A program made the translations under genes and the position numbers. This document shows positions 26,622-36,058 of a stretch of DNA of 64,000 bases, in pieces. The DNA lies in contig NZ_CP046401.1 of NCBI RefSeq assembly GCF_009762775.1, positions 496,001 to 560,000 of the forward strand, written 5' to 3'. Source of the stretch: Maribellus comscasis. Its GTDB lineage: Bacteria > Bacteroidota > Bacteroidia > Bacteroidales > Prolixibacteraceae. Under the pieces are notes generated by a model. The model ran no database searches and was not told the DNA's origin. It was given only the letters and a program-made list of their open reading frames with translations. The first letter of the stretch is position 1. Every line of letters begins with the position of its first letter.

Positions 26622-27011
26622 ATGAAAAAATTAGGAATTCCCGCAGCAATATTTCTTGCCTTTTTGTTTATTTCATCAACACTTGATGCTTCAGACAAAA
26701 CTCCTGTAAGAGGCGAATTAAACATGCCTGAAAACATCAAAACGATAGTCGATAAATCCTGCTTTGGTTGCCACAACACTGACTCAAGAAATGAAGACGC
26801 AAAAGAAGAACTTGATTTCAAAACCTTTGACAGCCTTTCAAAAGTTAAAAAGATTGGAGCATTACGGCATATTGCCGAAGTTATTGAAGAAGGAGAAATG
26901 CCACCAAAAAGATTTCTTGAAAGATTTCCGGAGAGAAAACTTACGGAAGAAGAAGCAAAAACCTTGACAGAATGGGTAAAAAAAGAAGCATCAGCTTTAA
27001 TTGAACAGTAA
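26622..27011 (+). CDS. Haem-binding domain protein (CxxCH)
   Basis: Exported protein of 129 residues with an N-terminal signal (IPAAIFLAFLFISSTLDA) and one haem c attachment motif (CFGCH) following PENIKTIVDKS, the pattern of the haem_bd domain. GALRHIAEVIEEGEMPPK supplies a distal Met. It is probably a periplasmic mono-haem electron carrier. It is followed by a terminator and then a second, related haem protein gene. Confidence 0.85.
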   Translation: MKKLGIPAAIFLAFLFISSTLDASDKTPVRGELNMPENIKTIVDKSCFGCHNTDSRNEDAKEELDFKTFDSLSKVKKIGALRHIAEVIEEGEMPPKRFLERFPERKLTEEEAKTLTEWVKKEASALIEQ

Positions 27012-27033
27012 ATAATTTCATCTAAATAAAGAC

Positions 27034-27070
27034 ACCGGAATTCGTTATCATACGAATATCCGGTTTTTTT
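27034..27070 (+). terminator. Rho-independent terminator between the two haem-domain genes
   Basis: ACCGGAATTCGT (27034-27045) pairs with ACGAAT and TCCGGT (27052-27057, 27059-27064) with a single bulged A, followed by T7. It separates expression of the two haem-binding genes at least partly. Confidence 0.8.
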
Positions 27071-27084
27071 AATCATAAACGGAT

Positions 27085-27549
27085 ATGAAAAGATTATTAC
27101 GAATTTTATTAATTGTTTTTGTTGTTGGCGCCATAGTTATTCAATTTTTCAGACCAGAAAAGAACTTAGGCACCTCGACTCCCGATCATATTTTTGAAAA
27201 AGAACAAATTCCTGAAAACGTAAAGACAATTTTAAAAAATGCTTGTATGGATTGCCACTCTGACCAGACCAACTATTTATGGTACCATAATATTGTTCCG
27301 GTTGCCTGGATGATAAACGACCATATTGTTGAAGGAAAAGACGAGCTAAATTTTTCAGAATGGGGACAATTGGATACTTTTGATAAAATTGGCGCTCTTG
27401 AAGAAATTTGCAGAGAAGTTGAGCGTAAAAAAATGCCAATAAAAGCATACGTTCAGATGCATAAAGAAGCCAGGCTTACTGAAGAGCAAGTTGCAGCGCT
27501 TTGTGCATGGACAGAAAAACTAAGCGAAGAATTGATTGGCGCAGAATAA
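27085..27549 (+). CDS. Haem-binding domain protein (CxxCH), membrane-anchored
   Basis: Protein of 154 residues with an N-terminal membrane anchor (LLRILLIVFVVGAIVIQFF) and a haem c motif CMDCH after PENVKTILKNA. The segments YLWYHNIVPVAWMINDHI and EVERKKMPIKAYVQMHKEA are typical of haem_bd proteins that sit by respiratory or detoxification enzymes. A paralogue of the preceding gene, with a longer body. Partner oxidase not visible in the window. Confidence 0.87.
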   Translation: MKRLLRILLIVFVVGAIVIQFFRPEKNLGTSTPDHIFEKEQIPENVKTILKNACMDCHSDQTNYLWYHNIVPVAWMINDHIVEGKDELNFSEWGQLDTFDKIGALEEICREVERKKMPIKAYVQMHKEARLTEEQVAALCAWTEKLSEELIGAE

Positions 27550-27553
27550 TTTT

Positions 27554-27967
27554 ATGAAGGTATTGGTAATGTATGTTGATGAGTTTGGTTACACACCGGC
27601 TCAAAAAAATCTGGAATCAGCCGAAGAAATTACGGAGGGAGCAGTGTTCACCGATTCTATTCTGGCTTTTATTCAGGTAGAAGAGAACGACGAAGAGAAC
27701 GACGTAAAAAGTCGTGAAAAAAAGTTGGTGAACCACCTGAAATGGACAGCCAGAAAAAACAATTGTAAAAAAGTAATTCTGCATTCCTTTGCACATCTTT
27801 CTGAATCAAAAGCTTCCGTTGAGTTTACAAAACAAATTTTTGACGAAGCTGAAAAAAGACTACAGAACGCTGAATTTGAAACGGCACAAACGCCTTTTGG
27901 TTACTTTTTGGATCTTTCCATAAAAGCACCCGGATATTCACTCGCCAGAATTTGGACTTCGCTTTGA
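27554..27967 (+). CDS. Stand-alone archaeal-type ThrRS editing domain
   Basis: Protein of 137 residues resembling, over its whole length, the N-terminal editing domain of archaeal threonyl-tRNA synthetases: start MKVLVMYVDEFGY, central HSFAHLSESKASVEF, and C-terminal TPFGYFLDLSIKAPGYSL (archaeal forms show YPYAHLS and APFGWYK). The fold is of the D-aminoacyl-tRNA deacylase type. It would hydrolyse mischarged Ser-tRNA(Thr) or D-aminoacyl-tRNAs. No synthetase body is attached. Start at ATG 27554 rather than 27536, which overlaps the haem gene. Confidence 0.7.
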   Translation: MKVLVMYVDEFGYTPAQKNLESAEEITEGAVFTDSILAFIQVEENDEENDVKSREKKLVNHLKWTARKNNCKKVILHSFAHLSESKASVEFTKQIFDEAEKRLQNAEFETAQTPFGYFLDLSIKAPGYSLARIWTSL

Positions 27968-28010
27968 TTTTCAGTTCCATTTGAAACCCTCAAGTTCTCA
28001 GCATTAAAAC

Positions 28011-28018
28011 TATCTTTG
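28011..28018 (+). promoter_or_regulatory. -7 promoter element for the DEAD-box helicase
   Basis: TATCTTTG fits TAnnTTTG, 20 bp before the helicase ATG at 28039. Confidence 0.45.
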
Positions 28019-28038
28019 CTGCCAGAAAAAGACAAAAA

Positions 28039-29286
28039 ATGAAATTTGAGGATTATTCCATTTCCCCGATTATAAAAGAGAACCTTGAGAAACAGGGTTT
28101 CAGGCGGCCAACAGACATTCAGTTTAAAGCCATTTCTCCTATTTTAAAAGGCGAAGATGTTCTCGCAATTGCACAAACCGGAACAGGAAAAACGGCTGCG
28201 TTTGCCATTCCCATCATTCATAAAATTTTAGAAAAGAGATACGGGAAAAATTCAGCGCAGGTAAAATGTTTAGTAATGGTTCCCACCCACGAACTGGCGC
28301 AGCAAATAACTGATGTTTTTAAAAATATTGGAAAAAACACAAAACTGAAATTTCTGGGAATCATTGGAGGTGTTGACCAGGAACCTCAAATTCAGACACT
28401 AAAAAAAGGTGTTGATGTTTTGGTGGCTACTCCCGGTCGCTTATTTGATTTAAGCAGTCAGAGACATTTAAAACTCGACAAACTCGAAATACTGGTTCTG
28501 GATGAAGCCGATCACATGTTGGATTTGGGTTTTATAAAAGACATCAACGATTTAATAAAACTGCTGCCCAGAAAAAGGCAAACCCTTTTTTTCTCGGCTA
28601 CCATCAACAATAAAATAAAGAAGCTGGCTTATTCGCTGGTTAGAAACCCGATTCGTATTCAGATTTCACCTAAGAACCCGGTGGCTAAAAACATTGAACA
28701 CTCGGTTGCTTTTATTGAAATGGATGATAAACGGGCTTTTCTGGAACGGCTTGTTGATGAAAATCCGGATAGCAAAATTCTGGTTTTTGTTCGGACAAAA
28801 GTGCGTGCCGAGCGGGTAAAAAAAGCGATGGAGCGCGTTGAGATAGTTGGCGAAACCATTCACAGCGATAAAACGCAGGATGAACGAACAAAAACGCTGG
28901 ACAATTTCAAAAAAGGAAATCTAAAACTTTTGATTGCTACCGATGTCAGTGCCCGGGGAATTGATATTCCAAATGTTGATTTTGTGGTGAATTATGATTT
29001 ACCTGAAGTTTCTGCAAACTACGTTCACCGCGTTGGACGAACCGGCAGGGGCAAACAAAAAGGACAAGCAGTTTCGTTTTGCAGCACCGAGGAAAAATCA
29101 ATTCTGGAAGAAATTGAAACTTATCTTGACAAGGAAATTACAGTCCTCGAAATTGACAAACAAACCTACCGGGAAACATTGGATTTTACCAAAGACACAA
29201 ATTACAACTGGAAAAAATTGCTAAAAGAAGACGAACGCGGGCAACGGGAATTTCAGCAAACAAAAAAACGGAAAAAGAAAAAGTAG
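28039..29286 (+). CDS. DEAD-box ATP-dependent RNA helicase
   Basis: RNA helicase of 415 residues. Q-motif region at residues about 2-26, motif I AQTGTGKTA, motif II LDEADHMLDLGF, motif III SATI, and C-terminal motifs SARGIDIPNVDFVVNYDLP and HRVGRTGR. A lysine/arginine tail (KKRKKKK) probably contacts RNA. This is the RhlE-like group common in Bacteroidota, acting in ribosome assembly or mRNA turnover. Confidence 0.93.
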   Translation: MKFEDYSISPIIKENLEKQGFRRPTDIQFKAISPILKGEDVLAIAQTGTGKTAAFAIPIIHKILEKRYGKNSAQVKCLVMVPTHELAQQITDVFKNIGKNTKLKFLGIIGGVDQEPQIQTLKKGVDVLVATPGRLFDLSSQRHLKLDKLEILVLDEADHMLDLGFIKDINDLIKLLPRKRQTLFFSATINNKIKKLAYSLVRNPIRIQISPKNPVAKNIEHSVAFIEMDDKRAFLERLVDENPDSKILVFVRTKVRAERVKKAMERVEIVGETIHSDKTQDERTKTLDNFKKGNLKLLIATDVSARGIDIPNVDFVVNYDLPEVSANYVHRVGRTGRGKQKGQAVSFCSTEEKSILEEIETYLDKEITVLEIDKQTYRETLDFTKDTNYNWKKLLKEDERGQREFQQTKKRKKKK

Positions 29287-29337
29287 AGATACCAGCTGGT
29301 TTATTGATTGATCGAGATTGAAAAGTTAAGGACTATT

Positions 29338-30000
29338 TTAAAGTTTTTTCATTCTGATATTTCGTAAAACGCCGGTTGTATTCCAGGTGGCAATCCCCAA
29401 AGGGCAGGAAAGGCTAACTTCCGGGCGGATGGAAATTTTGTGGTCAGCAGTTTCAAAATCGAGTACATTCTTCTCGTCAATCCAAGCCATTATTTTTTGG
29501 TCGCTTACCTGTAGCCTGATTTTGTACCACTTGTCCTTTTCAAAACTCATCATTATTTGTGTTTCATTTTCAGAAGCGTCTTTACCATCGATCGTACTCA
29601 GGCCAACAACCGGTCCACCCCAGCCGCCAACAATAAACGAACAAAATGTTGTGTCAACAGGAAAAGTTATGCCGCAAAAAAAATCGTTGCCTGAAACCCG
29701 TTTTGCTTCCAAAGAAAGCTGGTAATTAACTGTGGGAAAATCATTCGTATAGGTCACGCCTGTGCATCCATCGCCGTAATTGAGGATTATATTTCCTGCA
29801 GAAACTTTCACAGGCCCCTGTGTACCAAAATTGGTAACCTCCCAGCCATCTAATGTTTCTCCGTCAAAAAGGGCAACGCCATCGGCAGTCTCCTTTTCCA
29901 CCAAATACGATTTTATCTCTTCTGTCTGATTCGTTTTATTTGGCGAATTTTTGCAAGAAGCAACAAGCAAAATGAACAGGAAGAAAATGATAGATTTCAT
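29338..30000 (-). CDS. DUF1080 / 3-keto-disaccharide hydrolase-like lipoprotein
   Basis: Lipoprotein of 220 residues (signal with lipobox VASC, Cys16). LFDGETLDGWEV, KWYKIRLQVSDQKIMAWID and the closing LRNIRMKKL match DUF1080, a concanavalin-like fold with reported 3-keto-glycoside hydrolase activity in some members. Substrate unknown; it may process keto-sugars in the periplasm. Single gene. Confidence 0.8.
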   Translation of the reverse strand: MKSIIFFLFILLVASCKNSPNKTNQTEEIKSYLVEKETADGVALFDGETLDGWEVTNFGTQGPVKVSAGNIILNYGDGCTGVTYTNDFPTVNYQLSLEAKRVSGNDFFCGITFPVDTTFCSFIVGGWGGPVVGLSTIDGKDASENETQIMMSFEKDKWYKIRLQVSDQKIMAWIDEKNVLDFETADHKISIRPEVSLSCPLGIATWNTTGVLRNIRMKKL

Positions 30001-30066
30001 TGGCTTACTATTTTGTTTTGCAAAATTAAGTGAATTTCGACCAAAATAAGTTGAATGTGAATTATT

Positions 30067-30549
30067 TCACACTTTTATTTCCTCGCGCAAAGCTTTTCGG
30101 GAAGTGCGGTCAACAAGTGTAAAAATACGGTCAATCGTGTTTTTTTCCCGCGAAGGCTTATGTCCTTTAACTTTTATAAATTGAATTTTGAACCGGTCAG
30201 CTGCAGCAAAAAATGCCCGATACAAAACGGCATTCTTCAATATTTTCCCGGTTTTTGAGTGAAAATCATTTTTCTCCAAACGCTGCCGCCGTTCCACTAA
30301 TTCTGCCAAATTTTGGGAATCGGAGTATACAAGCAATTCATCAACATTTTCTTTAATTGTGTTGAGGGCAAAAAGAAAAATCTGAAGTTCCAGCTTTGTT
30401 GAAGAAGTCTCCTCAAAACGTTTTACCTGAACTTTTCGTTTTAACTTTTCAATCGACTGCTCTTCTTCAGGAACAAAAAGGAAAGCGCCATACCCAATTC
30501 CTGATTGGATATGAACGCTTCCATCTGTAAACAACAGTAATTTTGCCAA
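30067..30549 (-). CDS. Ribonuclease H-like protein
   Basis: Protein of 160 residues with RNase H-fold carboxylates: Asp9 (LLLFTDGSV), Glu54 (SSTKLELQ), Asp77 (LLVYSDSQN) and a late Asp (Asp140 or Asp147). The IQFIKVKGHKPS loop precedes the last acid, as in RNase HI. It would cleave RNA in RNA-DNA hybrids. Lies 22 nt after the rhamnose-operon aldolase on the same strand, but probably has an independent role. Confidence 0.78.
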   Translation of the reverse strand: MAKLLLFTDGSVHIQSGIGYGAFLFVPEEEQSIEKLKRKVQVKRFEETSSTKLELQIFLFALNTIKENVDELLVYSDSQNLAELVERRQRLEKNDFHSKTGKILKNAVLYRAFFAAADRFKIQFIKVKGHKPSREKNTIDRIFTLVDRTSRKALREEIKV

Positions 30550-30570
30550 AATTTTAAATTTATTGGCTTA

Positions 30571-31866
30571 TCAACTTAAAAATTTCTTTCTCAATTCTTC
30601 CACCTGATCCGGATTTATCGGAACCAGCTTTCCAAGTGAAGCTCCCATGGTTAGCGATTTTGCACTAAACTCTGCCACTTCAAGGCGGTCGAAAGTTCCA
30701 AGCAATTTGTCGCCTGTAACCAAAACCGAATCATTTTCAATAATAACCGCCGGAGTATTTTCCGACAACAAATTCAGAATCGTTTCCTCTCCGGCAAAAT
30801 GAGAACCAAAAGGAACATTCGGCACATCCTGCAAGAAAATCCAACTTTCCGGAATGGTACGCACATCCAGCTTCTCTGCTGATACACTGTACGCCATCAA
30901 ATACGGTGTTTGTGTAAGTATGACGGAGTTTACATGCGGATTACGTTTGTAAATTTCCTGATGCAACCAGGTTGAACGACTCGGTATTTTTCCGGGCTCA
31001 CGTTTTCCGTCTTTAATTTGAACAATATCTTCATTCTGAATATCCCAACGGGCCACGTTGGTTGGAGTAATTAAAAAATCATTGTCGCGCCAACGTACAG
31101 AAACCGTTCCGTAAGAACTAATCATCAATCCCTGTTCGCAGGCGCGGTGCACAATCTTTTTAATTTCTTCACGAATTGCTCTTTCATCAGAAGGATGTTC
31201 AACTTCCTCCATTTCCGGCAACACACGTGGAATTTGTTCTTCAAATTCTGCAATCTGATCGTCGCTCAAATATTTTGGAGAACCGATTGTACTTCCGTAA
31301 ATAATTGTTCTTCCGCAAAACTCAAGCGTTTCAAAACGTTGAAAAGCATCGCCTAAATCTGATCCGCCAACCACTGTACCGTGGTTTTCCATAATTACGG
31401 CATTAAATCCTTTTTCAAATTCTTTGGCAATTACATCGCCTAAAATCTCACTCCCCGGTAATTCGTATGTTGCGTAGCCAATTGGACCGCAAATATTTTT
31501 TGCCTGGGGAATAATATTGGTATCCGGGATTTGACGAACAATACTAAAGGAAACCAGTGCCGGCGGATGAGCATGAACCACCGCTTTTATATCGGGACGG
31601 GCCTCGTAAATAGCTTTATGGAAAGGATATTCAGAAGAAGGTTTGTGACGACCTTCGATGGTTCCATCTTTCCGAACGCAAACAATATCCGACGCTCTCA
31701 ATGAGCCCTTGTCAATTGCTGATGGCGTTACCCAAATATCTCCATTTTCGTCGATTATTGAAATATTTCCTCCGGAGGTAGTTGTTAAACCACTCCGGTA
31801 GACTTTGTCAATAATCATGGTTATCTGGTCGCGCGGATGCATCAGCCTGGTATCCAGTTTTTTCAT
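30571..31866 (-). CDS. Double-domain class II aldolase, probable rhamnulose-1-phosphate aldolase
   Basis: Protein of 431 residues built from two class II aldolase/adducin domains. Domain 1 (about 8-205) keeps Glu79 in SSEYPFH, the zinc ligands His98/His100 (VVHAHP) and His162 (MENHGT). Domain 2 (about 228-425) has the same layout, but the zinc ligands read T-Q-T (VILTQTPY) and END (IIENDSVL), so it should be inactive and structural or regulatory. In the rhamnose pathway the enzyme would cleave L-rhamnulose-1-phosphate to dihydroxyacetone phosphate and L-lactaldehyde. It is the last pathway gene of the operon. No kinase gene adjoins it. Confidence 0.82.
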   Translation of the reverse strand: MKKLDTRLMHPRDQITMIIDKVYRSGLTTTSGGNISIIDENGDIWVTPSAIDKGSLRASDIVCVRKDGTIEGRHKPSSEYPFHKAIYEARPDIKAVVHAHPPALVSFSIVRQIPDTNIIPQAKNICGPIGYATYELPGSEILGDVIAKEFEKGFNAVIMENHGTVVGGSDLGDAFQRFETLEFCGRTIIYGSTIGSPKYLSDDQIAEFEEQIPRVLPEMEEVEHPSDERAIREEIKKIVHRACEQGLMISSYGTVSVRWRDNDFLITPTNVARWDIQNEDIVQIKDGKREPGKIPSRSTWLHQEIYKRNPHVNSVILTQTPYLMAYSVSAEKLDVRTIPESWIFLQDVPNVPFGSHFAGEETILNLLSENTPAVIIENDSVLVTGDKLLGTFDRLEVAEFSAKSLTMGASLGKLVPINPDQVEELRKKFLS

Positions 31867-31998
31867 TTATTCATTTTTTTTCTAATCCGGTTTCTACTAT
31901 AACTTGTTCAGCATTTTCTAAAAATAAAGGTACAAAAAAAGGATACTACTTGTGATTCGTCATCCTGTAGTATCCTTTAAAATTTCTCTAAAGAAATT

Positions 31999-33261
31999 CT
32001 ACCTTTTCTCTAAAAATTCTTTTTCATATTGTTGTATTTCAGCAATATAGTCTTCTCCTACGGCAACACCTTCCTGCAAACAATAGTAATCCCAAACCGC
32101 ACCAAAAGGCTTGGTTTTCAGCTCCTCCAGCAACGCCAAACGCTCAAAATTATGCCCGGCTTCTTCATATTGAATTAATTTTGAAGTCGGCTCCAACATG
32201 GCAATCATAAATGCTTTTTGTGCGGCACGTGTTCCAACTACATAAGCTCCGATACGGTTGATGGAAGCATCAAAAAAGTCTAGACCAATATTTACACGGC
32301 TCAGGAAATTATTGCGTACAATTTCCGAAGCAATTAACTGAACATCTTCATTTAAGGTTACCACGTGATCCGAATCCCAACGAATCGGGCGGGTTACATG
32401 AAGTAAAACCTCATCTAAAAACTGAAGACATGCAGATATTTTATCTCCTACCTGTTCCGTTGGATGGAAATGACCATTATCCAAACAAATAAGTTTATTG
32501 TTTTTAATGGCGTATCCCAGATAAAAGTCGTGTGAGCCAACCGTCATCGATTCTACACCAATTCCAAAAAGTTTACTTTCAACTGCATCTTTCATGTGTT
32601 CCTTTGGATAATCAATTGCCATTGCTTCATCCAATGATTTTTTCAAAAGAACACGATGTCCGTTTCGGTCAACCGGAACGTCTTTCGAGCCATCGGGAAT
32701 CCAGGTGTTGTGCACACACGGGGTCCCCAACTGTTTTCCAGCTTCCGCAGAAATGGCACGGCAACGTTTTACATGTTCCACCCAAAACCGGCGGTTTTCT
32801 TCATTTTTACTTGAGAGCGTAAAACCGTCTGCAGCGCGGTCGTGTGAAAAACAGGTGGCGTTAAAATCCATTCCAATACCTTGCGCTTTACACCAATCAA
32901 TCCAACTCTGAAAATGTTTAACTTCAATTTCATCGCGATCCACTTTCTCACCTTGAAAATCGCCGTAGATAGCATGTAAATTCAAACGTTGTTTTCCAGG
33001 AAGAAGTGATAAAACCTTCTCTAAATCAGCTCGCATTTGTTCTATTGTCGTGGCTTTCCCCGGATAATTTCCCGTAGCCTGAATTCCACCTGAAAGTTCA
33101 CCATCAGCAGTTTCAAAACCACCAACATCATCGGTTTGCCAACAATGGAGAGAAATATTTACGTCTTTCATTTTTTGCAAAACCTCATCGGTGTTTACAC
33201 CAAGTTCTGCGTATAGTTCTTTGGCCAGCAAATAGGCCTTTTCAACATTTTCTTTCTTCAT
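31999..33261 (-). CDS. rhaA: L-rhamnose isomerase
   Basis: Cytosolic metal-dependent isomerase of 420 residues converting L-rhamnose to L-rhamnulose. Recognisable family stretches are SLHCWQTDDVGGFE at the N terminus, the metal-site segment CLDNGHFHPTEQVGDKIS, and RPIRWDSDHVV with the two metal-binding aspartates. The length fits the family. It lies 130 nt upstream of the aldolase, downstream of the GH78 and rhaM/rhaT genes. Confidence 0.95.
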   Translation of the reverse strand: MKKENVEKAYLLAKELYAELGVNTDEVLQKMKDVNISLHCWQTDDVGGFETADGELSGGIQATGNYPGKATTIEQMRADLEKVLSLLPGKQRLNLHAIYGDFQGEKVDRDEIEVKHFQSWIDWCKAQGIGMDFNATCFSHDRAADGFTLSSKNEENRRFWVEHVKRCRAISAEAGKQLGTPCVHNTWIPDGSKDVPVDRNGHRVLLKKSLDEAMAIDYPKEHMKDAVESKLFGIGVESMTVGSHDFYLGYAIKNNKLICLDNGHFHPTEQVGDKISACLQFLDEVLLHVTRPIRWDSDHVVTLNEDVQLIASEIVRNNFLSRVNIGLDFFDASINRIGAYVVGTRAAQKAFMIAMLEPTSKLIQYEEAGHNFERLALLEELKTKPFGAVWDYYCLQEGVAVGEDYIAEIQQYEKEFLEKR

Positions 33262-33302
33262 AATTTCTATCCTGTTACTATTTTATTCTTTCTACACTTC
33301 AA

Positions 33303-36035
33303 TTAAAGCGCATAACTAAATTGATATGTTCCGGAGCCCAGTGTAAGGGAAACTCCTTTTTCAACTTGTTCTGCTTTTTTATCGGTTGCTTTAAGCGGCT
33401 GAGTATTCAGCGTCACATTATCCAGCGAAGCTCCCGGAAGAACTACTGTAGCGCTTGTATTTGCAGGAATAACTACTTTATAAACCATCGTATTTCCTTC
33501 TATTTCCCAACCTGATTCTATTTTACCATATAACGACTTATACTGAACCTGAGCATTTGTTAATCCGCCACCGGGATGTGGAGCCAGGGTAAAATGTTTA
33601 TAGCCGGGTGATTGAGCATCGATATTTAACCCGGAAACATAAGTATACAACCACTCACCGATAGCTCCGTATGCATAGTGGTTAAAGCTGTTCATACCAA
33701 CACTCTGAAATGTCCCGTCAGGTTTTTGACCATCCCAGCGTTCCCATATAGTAGTTGCTCCCTGCGTTACCGGATATAACCACGAGGGATACGCTTTGCG
33801 GTTCAGCAACATAAAAGCTAAATCAGCAAACCCGTAATCCGACAATGTTTTACACAACAGAGGTGTTCCTACAAAACCGGTGGTTAAATGTCCCATTTTC
33901 TTCACATCATCAGCTAAATACTGTGCGGCCCTGGAAATTAAATCTTCAGGTAACAAGTCAAAAGAAAGTGCCAGACAATATGCTGTTTGAGTATGCGAAA
34001 CCAACCTCCCCGCAGGGGTTACAAACTCCTGAACAAATGCCTTTTTGATGTTTTCAGAAAGCTTTTGGTACTTTTTAGCTTCATCATCTTTCCCAACAAT
34101 CGCTGCTATTTTAGCCAGCAATCCGCTGGAATATGAATAATAAGCCGTAGCAATTAAGTCTTTTTCGGTTGTTGCTCCGGGATAATCCGACCTTGTGGTT
34201 GCAAAAGCCAGCCAGTCGCCGTAATGTGTATCTCCTGTCCAAAGGTTATCATCACCGGCTCTGCTTCTCATGTATTCCACCCAGGCCTTCATACTTGGAT
34301 ACTGAACTTTCAAAACTCGCGTATCACCGTAAGACAGATAGGTCGTCCACGGTACAATTATCGCAGCATCTGCCCAGGCAGTTGAACCGCCGCCGCCATT
34401 TAATACATCCGGAATTACGTGAGGAACCACTCCGTTTTCTACCTGATCGGCAGCTAAATCCCGCAGCCATTTTGTATAAAAAGGTGCAACATCAAAATTA
34501 AATGCTGCGGTGGGGCTAAATACCTGCGCATCGCCTGTCCACCCGAGTCGTTCATTTCGTTGCGGACAGTCGGTTGGTACATCCAGAAAGTTTCCCTTTT
34601 GTCCCCATTGTATATTATGTTGTAATTGATTGATTAGCGAATCGGAACAGGAAAAAATCCCTGTTGGCTCCATATCAGAATAAATCACAACTCCGGTGAT
34701 CTGATCCATTTCCGGCATTTTATCCACACCTTCTATTTGTACAAACCTAAATCCGTGAAATGTAAATTTTGGTTCATAAATTTCCACTCCGTCACCTTTC
34801 AAAATATAAGTATCGGTTGCTTTTGCCGACCTTAAATTTGCGGTATAAAAATTGCCTTCTTTATCTAAAACTTCAGCAAATTTCAGCGTAATTATATCAC
34901 CTTTCTTTCCCTGAATTTTTAATCTTACCCAGCCAACCATATTCTGGCCCATATCAAAAACCATTTCTCCTTTTGGCGTGGTCAGGCTTTTAATTGGCTT
35001 TAATTCCTCAATTGCTTTAACAGGCTCTCCCTGAGGTGCAATTAAGATATCTTTTGAATGGTCGAGAATGGAAACATTTTGCCAGCTTCCGTCGTTAAAA
35101 CCGCTGCTTGTCCATCCATCCATTTCCAAATTGGCGTCATAAGTCTCTCCATTATAAATATCTGATTCACGTATCGGCCCATCCGAAACCTTCCAGTTTT
35201 TATCTGTGGTAATGGTTTCGCTCGTTCCATCAGTATAATTTATTTTTAACTGAACCAACAAAGCAATCTGTTCGCCATAATAATTATGTTGCGTACTAAA
35301 ACCAATATTTCCCCTATACCAGCCGTCGCCAACAACTGCACCAATTGCATTCTTTTGCTGAATCATATCGGTTACATCGTAGGTTTGGTATTGCAAACGT
35401 TTATTATAACTGGTCCATCCCGGAGTAAAAAGTTCATCACCTACTTTTTCTCCGTTTATAAAAAGTTCGTAAATTCCCAATGATGTAGCGTAAATCCTGG
35501 CTGAACTTACTTTTTTACCGGAGGAAAATTCACTTCTGTAATAATGAGCAGGTTTTGATCCCTCTTTTTGGGGCTCATTTTTCATAGTAATCCATGAAGC
35601 AGCCCACAAATCCGGGCTAAGGATTCCCATTTCCCACGATGCTGGTTCGCTCCATTTTGTTGCTTTGTCATTGTTATCCCAAACGCGCACCTGCCAGTAA
35701 ACACCTTGCATTGATTCCAGCGCCGGCCCTTCGTATAATACATTTACTGATTGGTCGCTGCTTACTTTACCGGTACTCCAAACCAGCTTACTTTTTTTAT
35801 TCAAATCCGAAGGTGTTTCGGCAACACGGATTTCATAGGCAGTCTGCATCAGATTTTCCTGATCCGTTACAATCTGCCAACTTAACCTTGGTACTTTGAC
35901 ATCAATCCCTATTGGATTGGTATGGTATTCACAAACTAATTTTTCGACTTGCGTTTTTGCATTTACTGACAAAGAAAATCCCCAAAAAACTGCCAGCAAA
36001 AAAAAGATTTTCCCGTATTGTTTTATTTGATCCAT
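33303..36035 (-). CDS. GH78 alpha-L-rhamnosidase
   Basis: Exported enzyme of 910 residues with a signal peptide (FFLLAVFWGFSLSVNA) and the usual GH78 plan: N-terminal fibronectin-like domain, beta-sandwich (YATSLGIYELFINGEKVG), catalytic (alpha/alpha)6 barrel and C-terminal sandwich. The catalytic acids are in DCPQRNERLGWTGD and GATTIWERWDGQ. It releases rhamnose in the periplasm for the transporter encoded in the same operon. It lacks the ~240-residue insertion seen in the other GH78 of this window. Confidence 0.95.
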   Translation of the reverse strand: MDQIKQYGKIFFLLAVFWGFSLSVNAKTQVEKLVCEYHTNPIGIDVKVPRLSWQIVTDQENLMQTAYEIRVAETPSDLNKKSKLVWSTGKVSSDQSVNVLYEGPALESMQGVYWQVRVWDNNDKATKWSEPASWEMGILSPDLWAASWITMKNEPQKEGSKPAHYYRSEFSSGKKVSSARIYATSLGIYELFINGEKVGDELFTPGWTSYNKRLQYQTYDVTDMIQQKNAIGAVVGDGWYRGNIGFSTQHNYYGEQIALLVQLKINYTDGTSETITTDKNWKVSDGPIRESDIYNGETYDANLEMDGWTSSGFNDGSWQNVSILDHSKDILIAPQGEPVKAIEELKPIKSLTTPKGEMVFDMGQNMVGWVRLKIQGKKGDIITLKFAEVLDKEGNFYTANLRSAKATDTYILKGDGVEIYEPKFTFHGFRFVQIEGVDKMPEMDQITGVVIYSDMEPTGIFSCSDSLINQLQHNIQWGQKGNFLDVPTDCPQRNERLGWTGDAQVFSPTAAFNFDVAPFYTKWLRDLAADQVENGVVPHVIPDVLNGGGGSTAWADAAIIVPWTTYLSYGDTRVLKVQYPSMKAWVEYMRSRAGDDNLWTGDTHYGDWLAFATTRSDYPGATTEKDLIATAYYSYSSGLLAKIAAIVGKDDEAKKYQKLSENIKKAFVQEFVTPAGRLVSHTQTAYCLALSFDLLPEDLISRAAQYLADDVKKMGHLTTGFVGTPLLCKTLSDYGFADLAFMLLNRKAYPSWLYPVTQGATTIWERWDGQKPDGTFQSVGMNSFNHYAYGAIGEWLYTYVSGLNIDAQSPGYKHFTLAPHPGGGLTNAQVQYKSLYGKIESGWEIEGNTMVYKVVIPANTSATVVLPGASLDNVTLNTQPLKATDKKAEQVEKGVSLTLGSGTYQFSYAL

Positions 36036-36058
36036 TTTATTTTGATTTAGTTGTTTTT

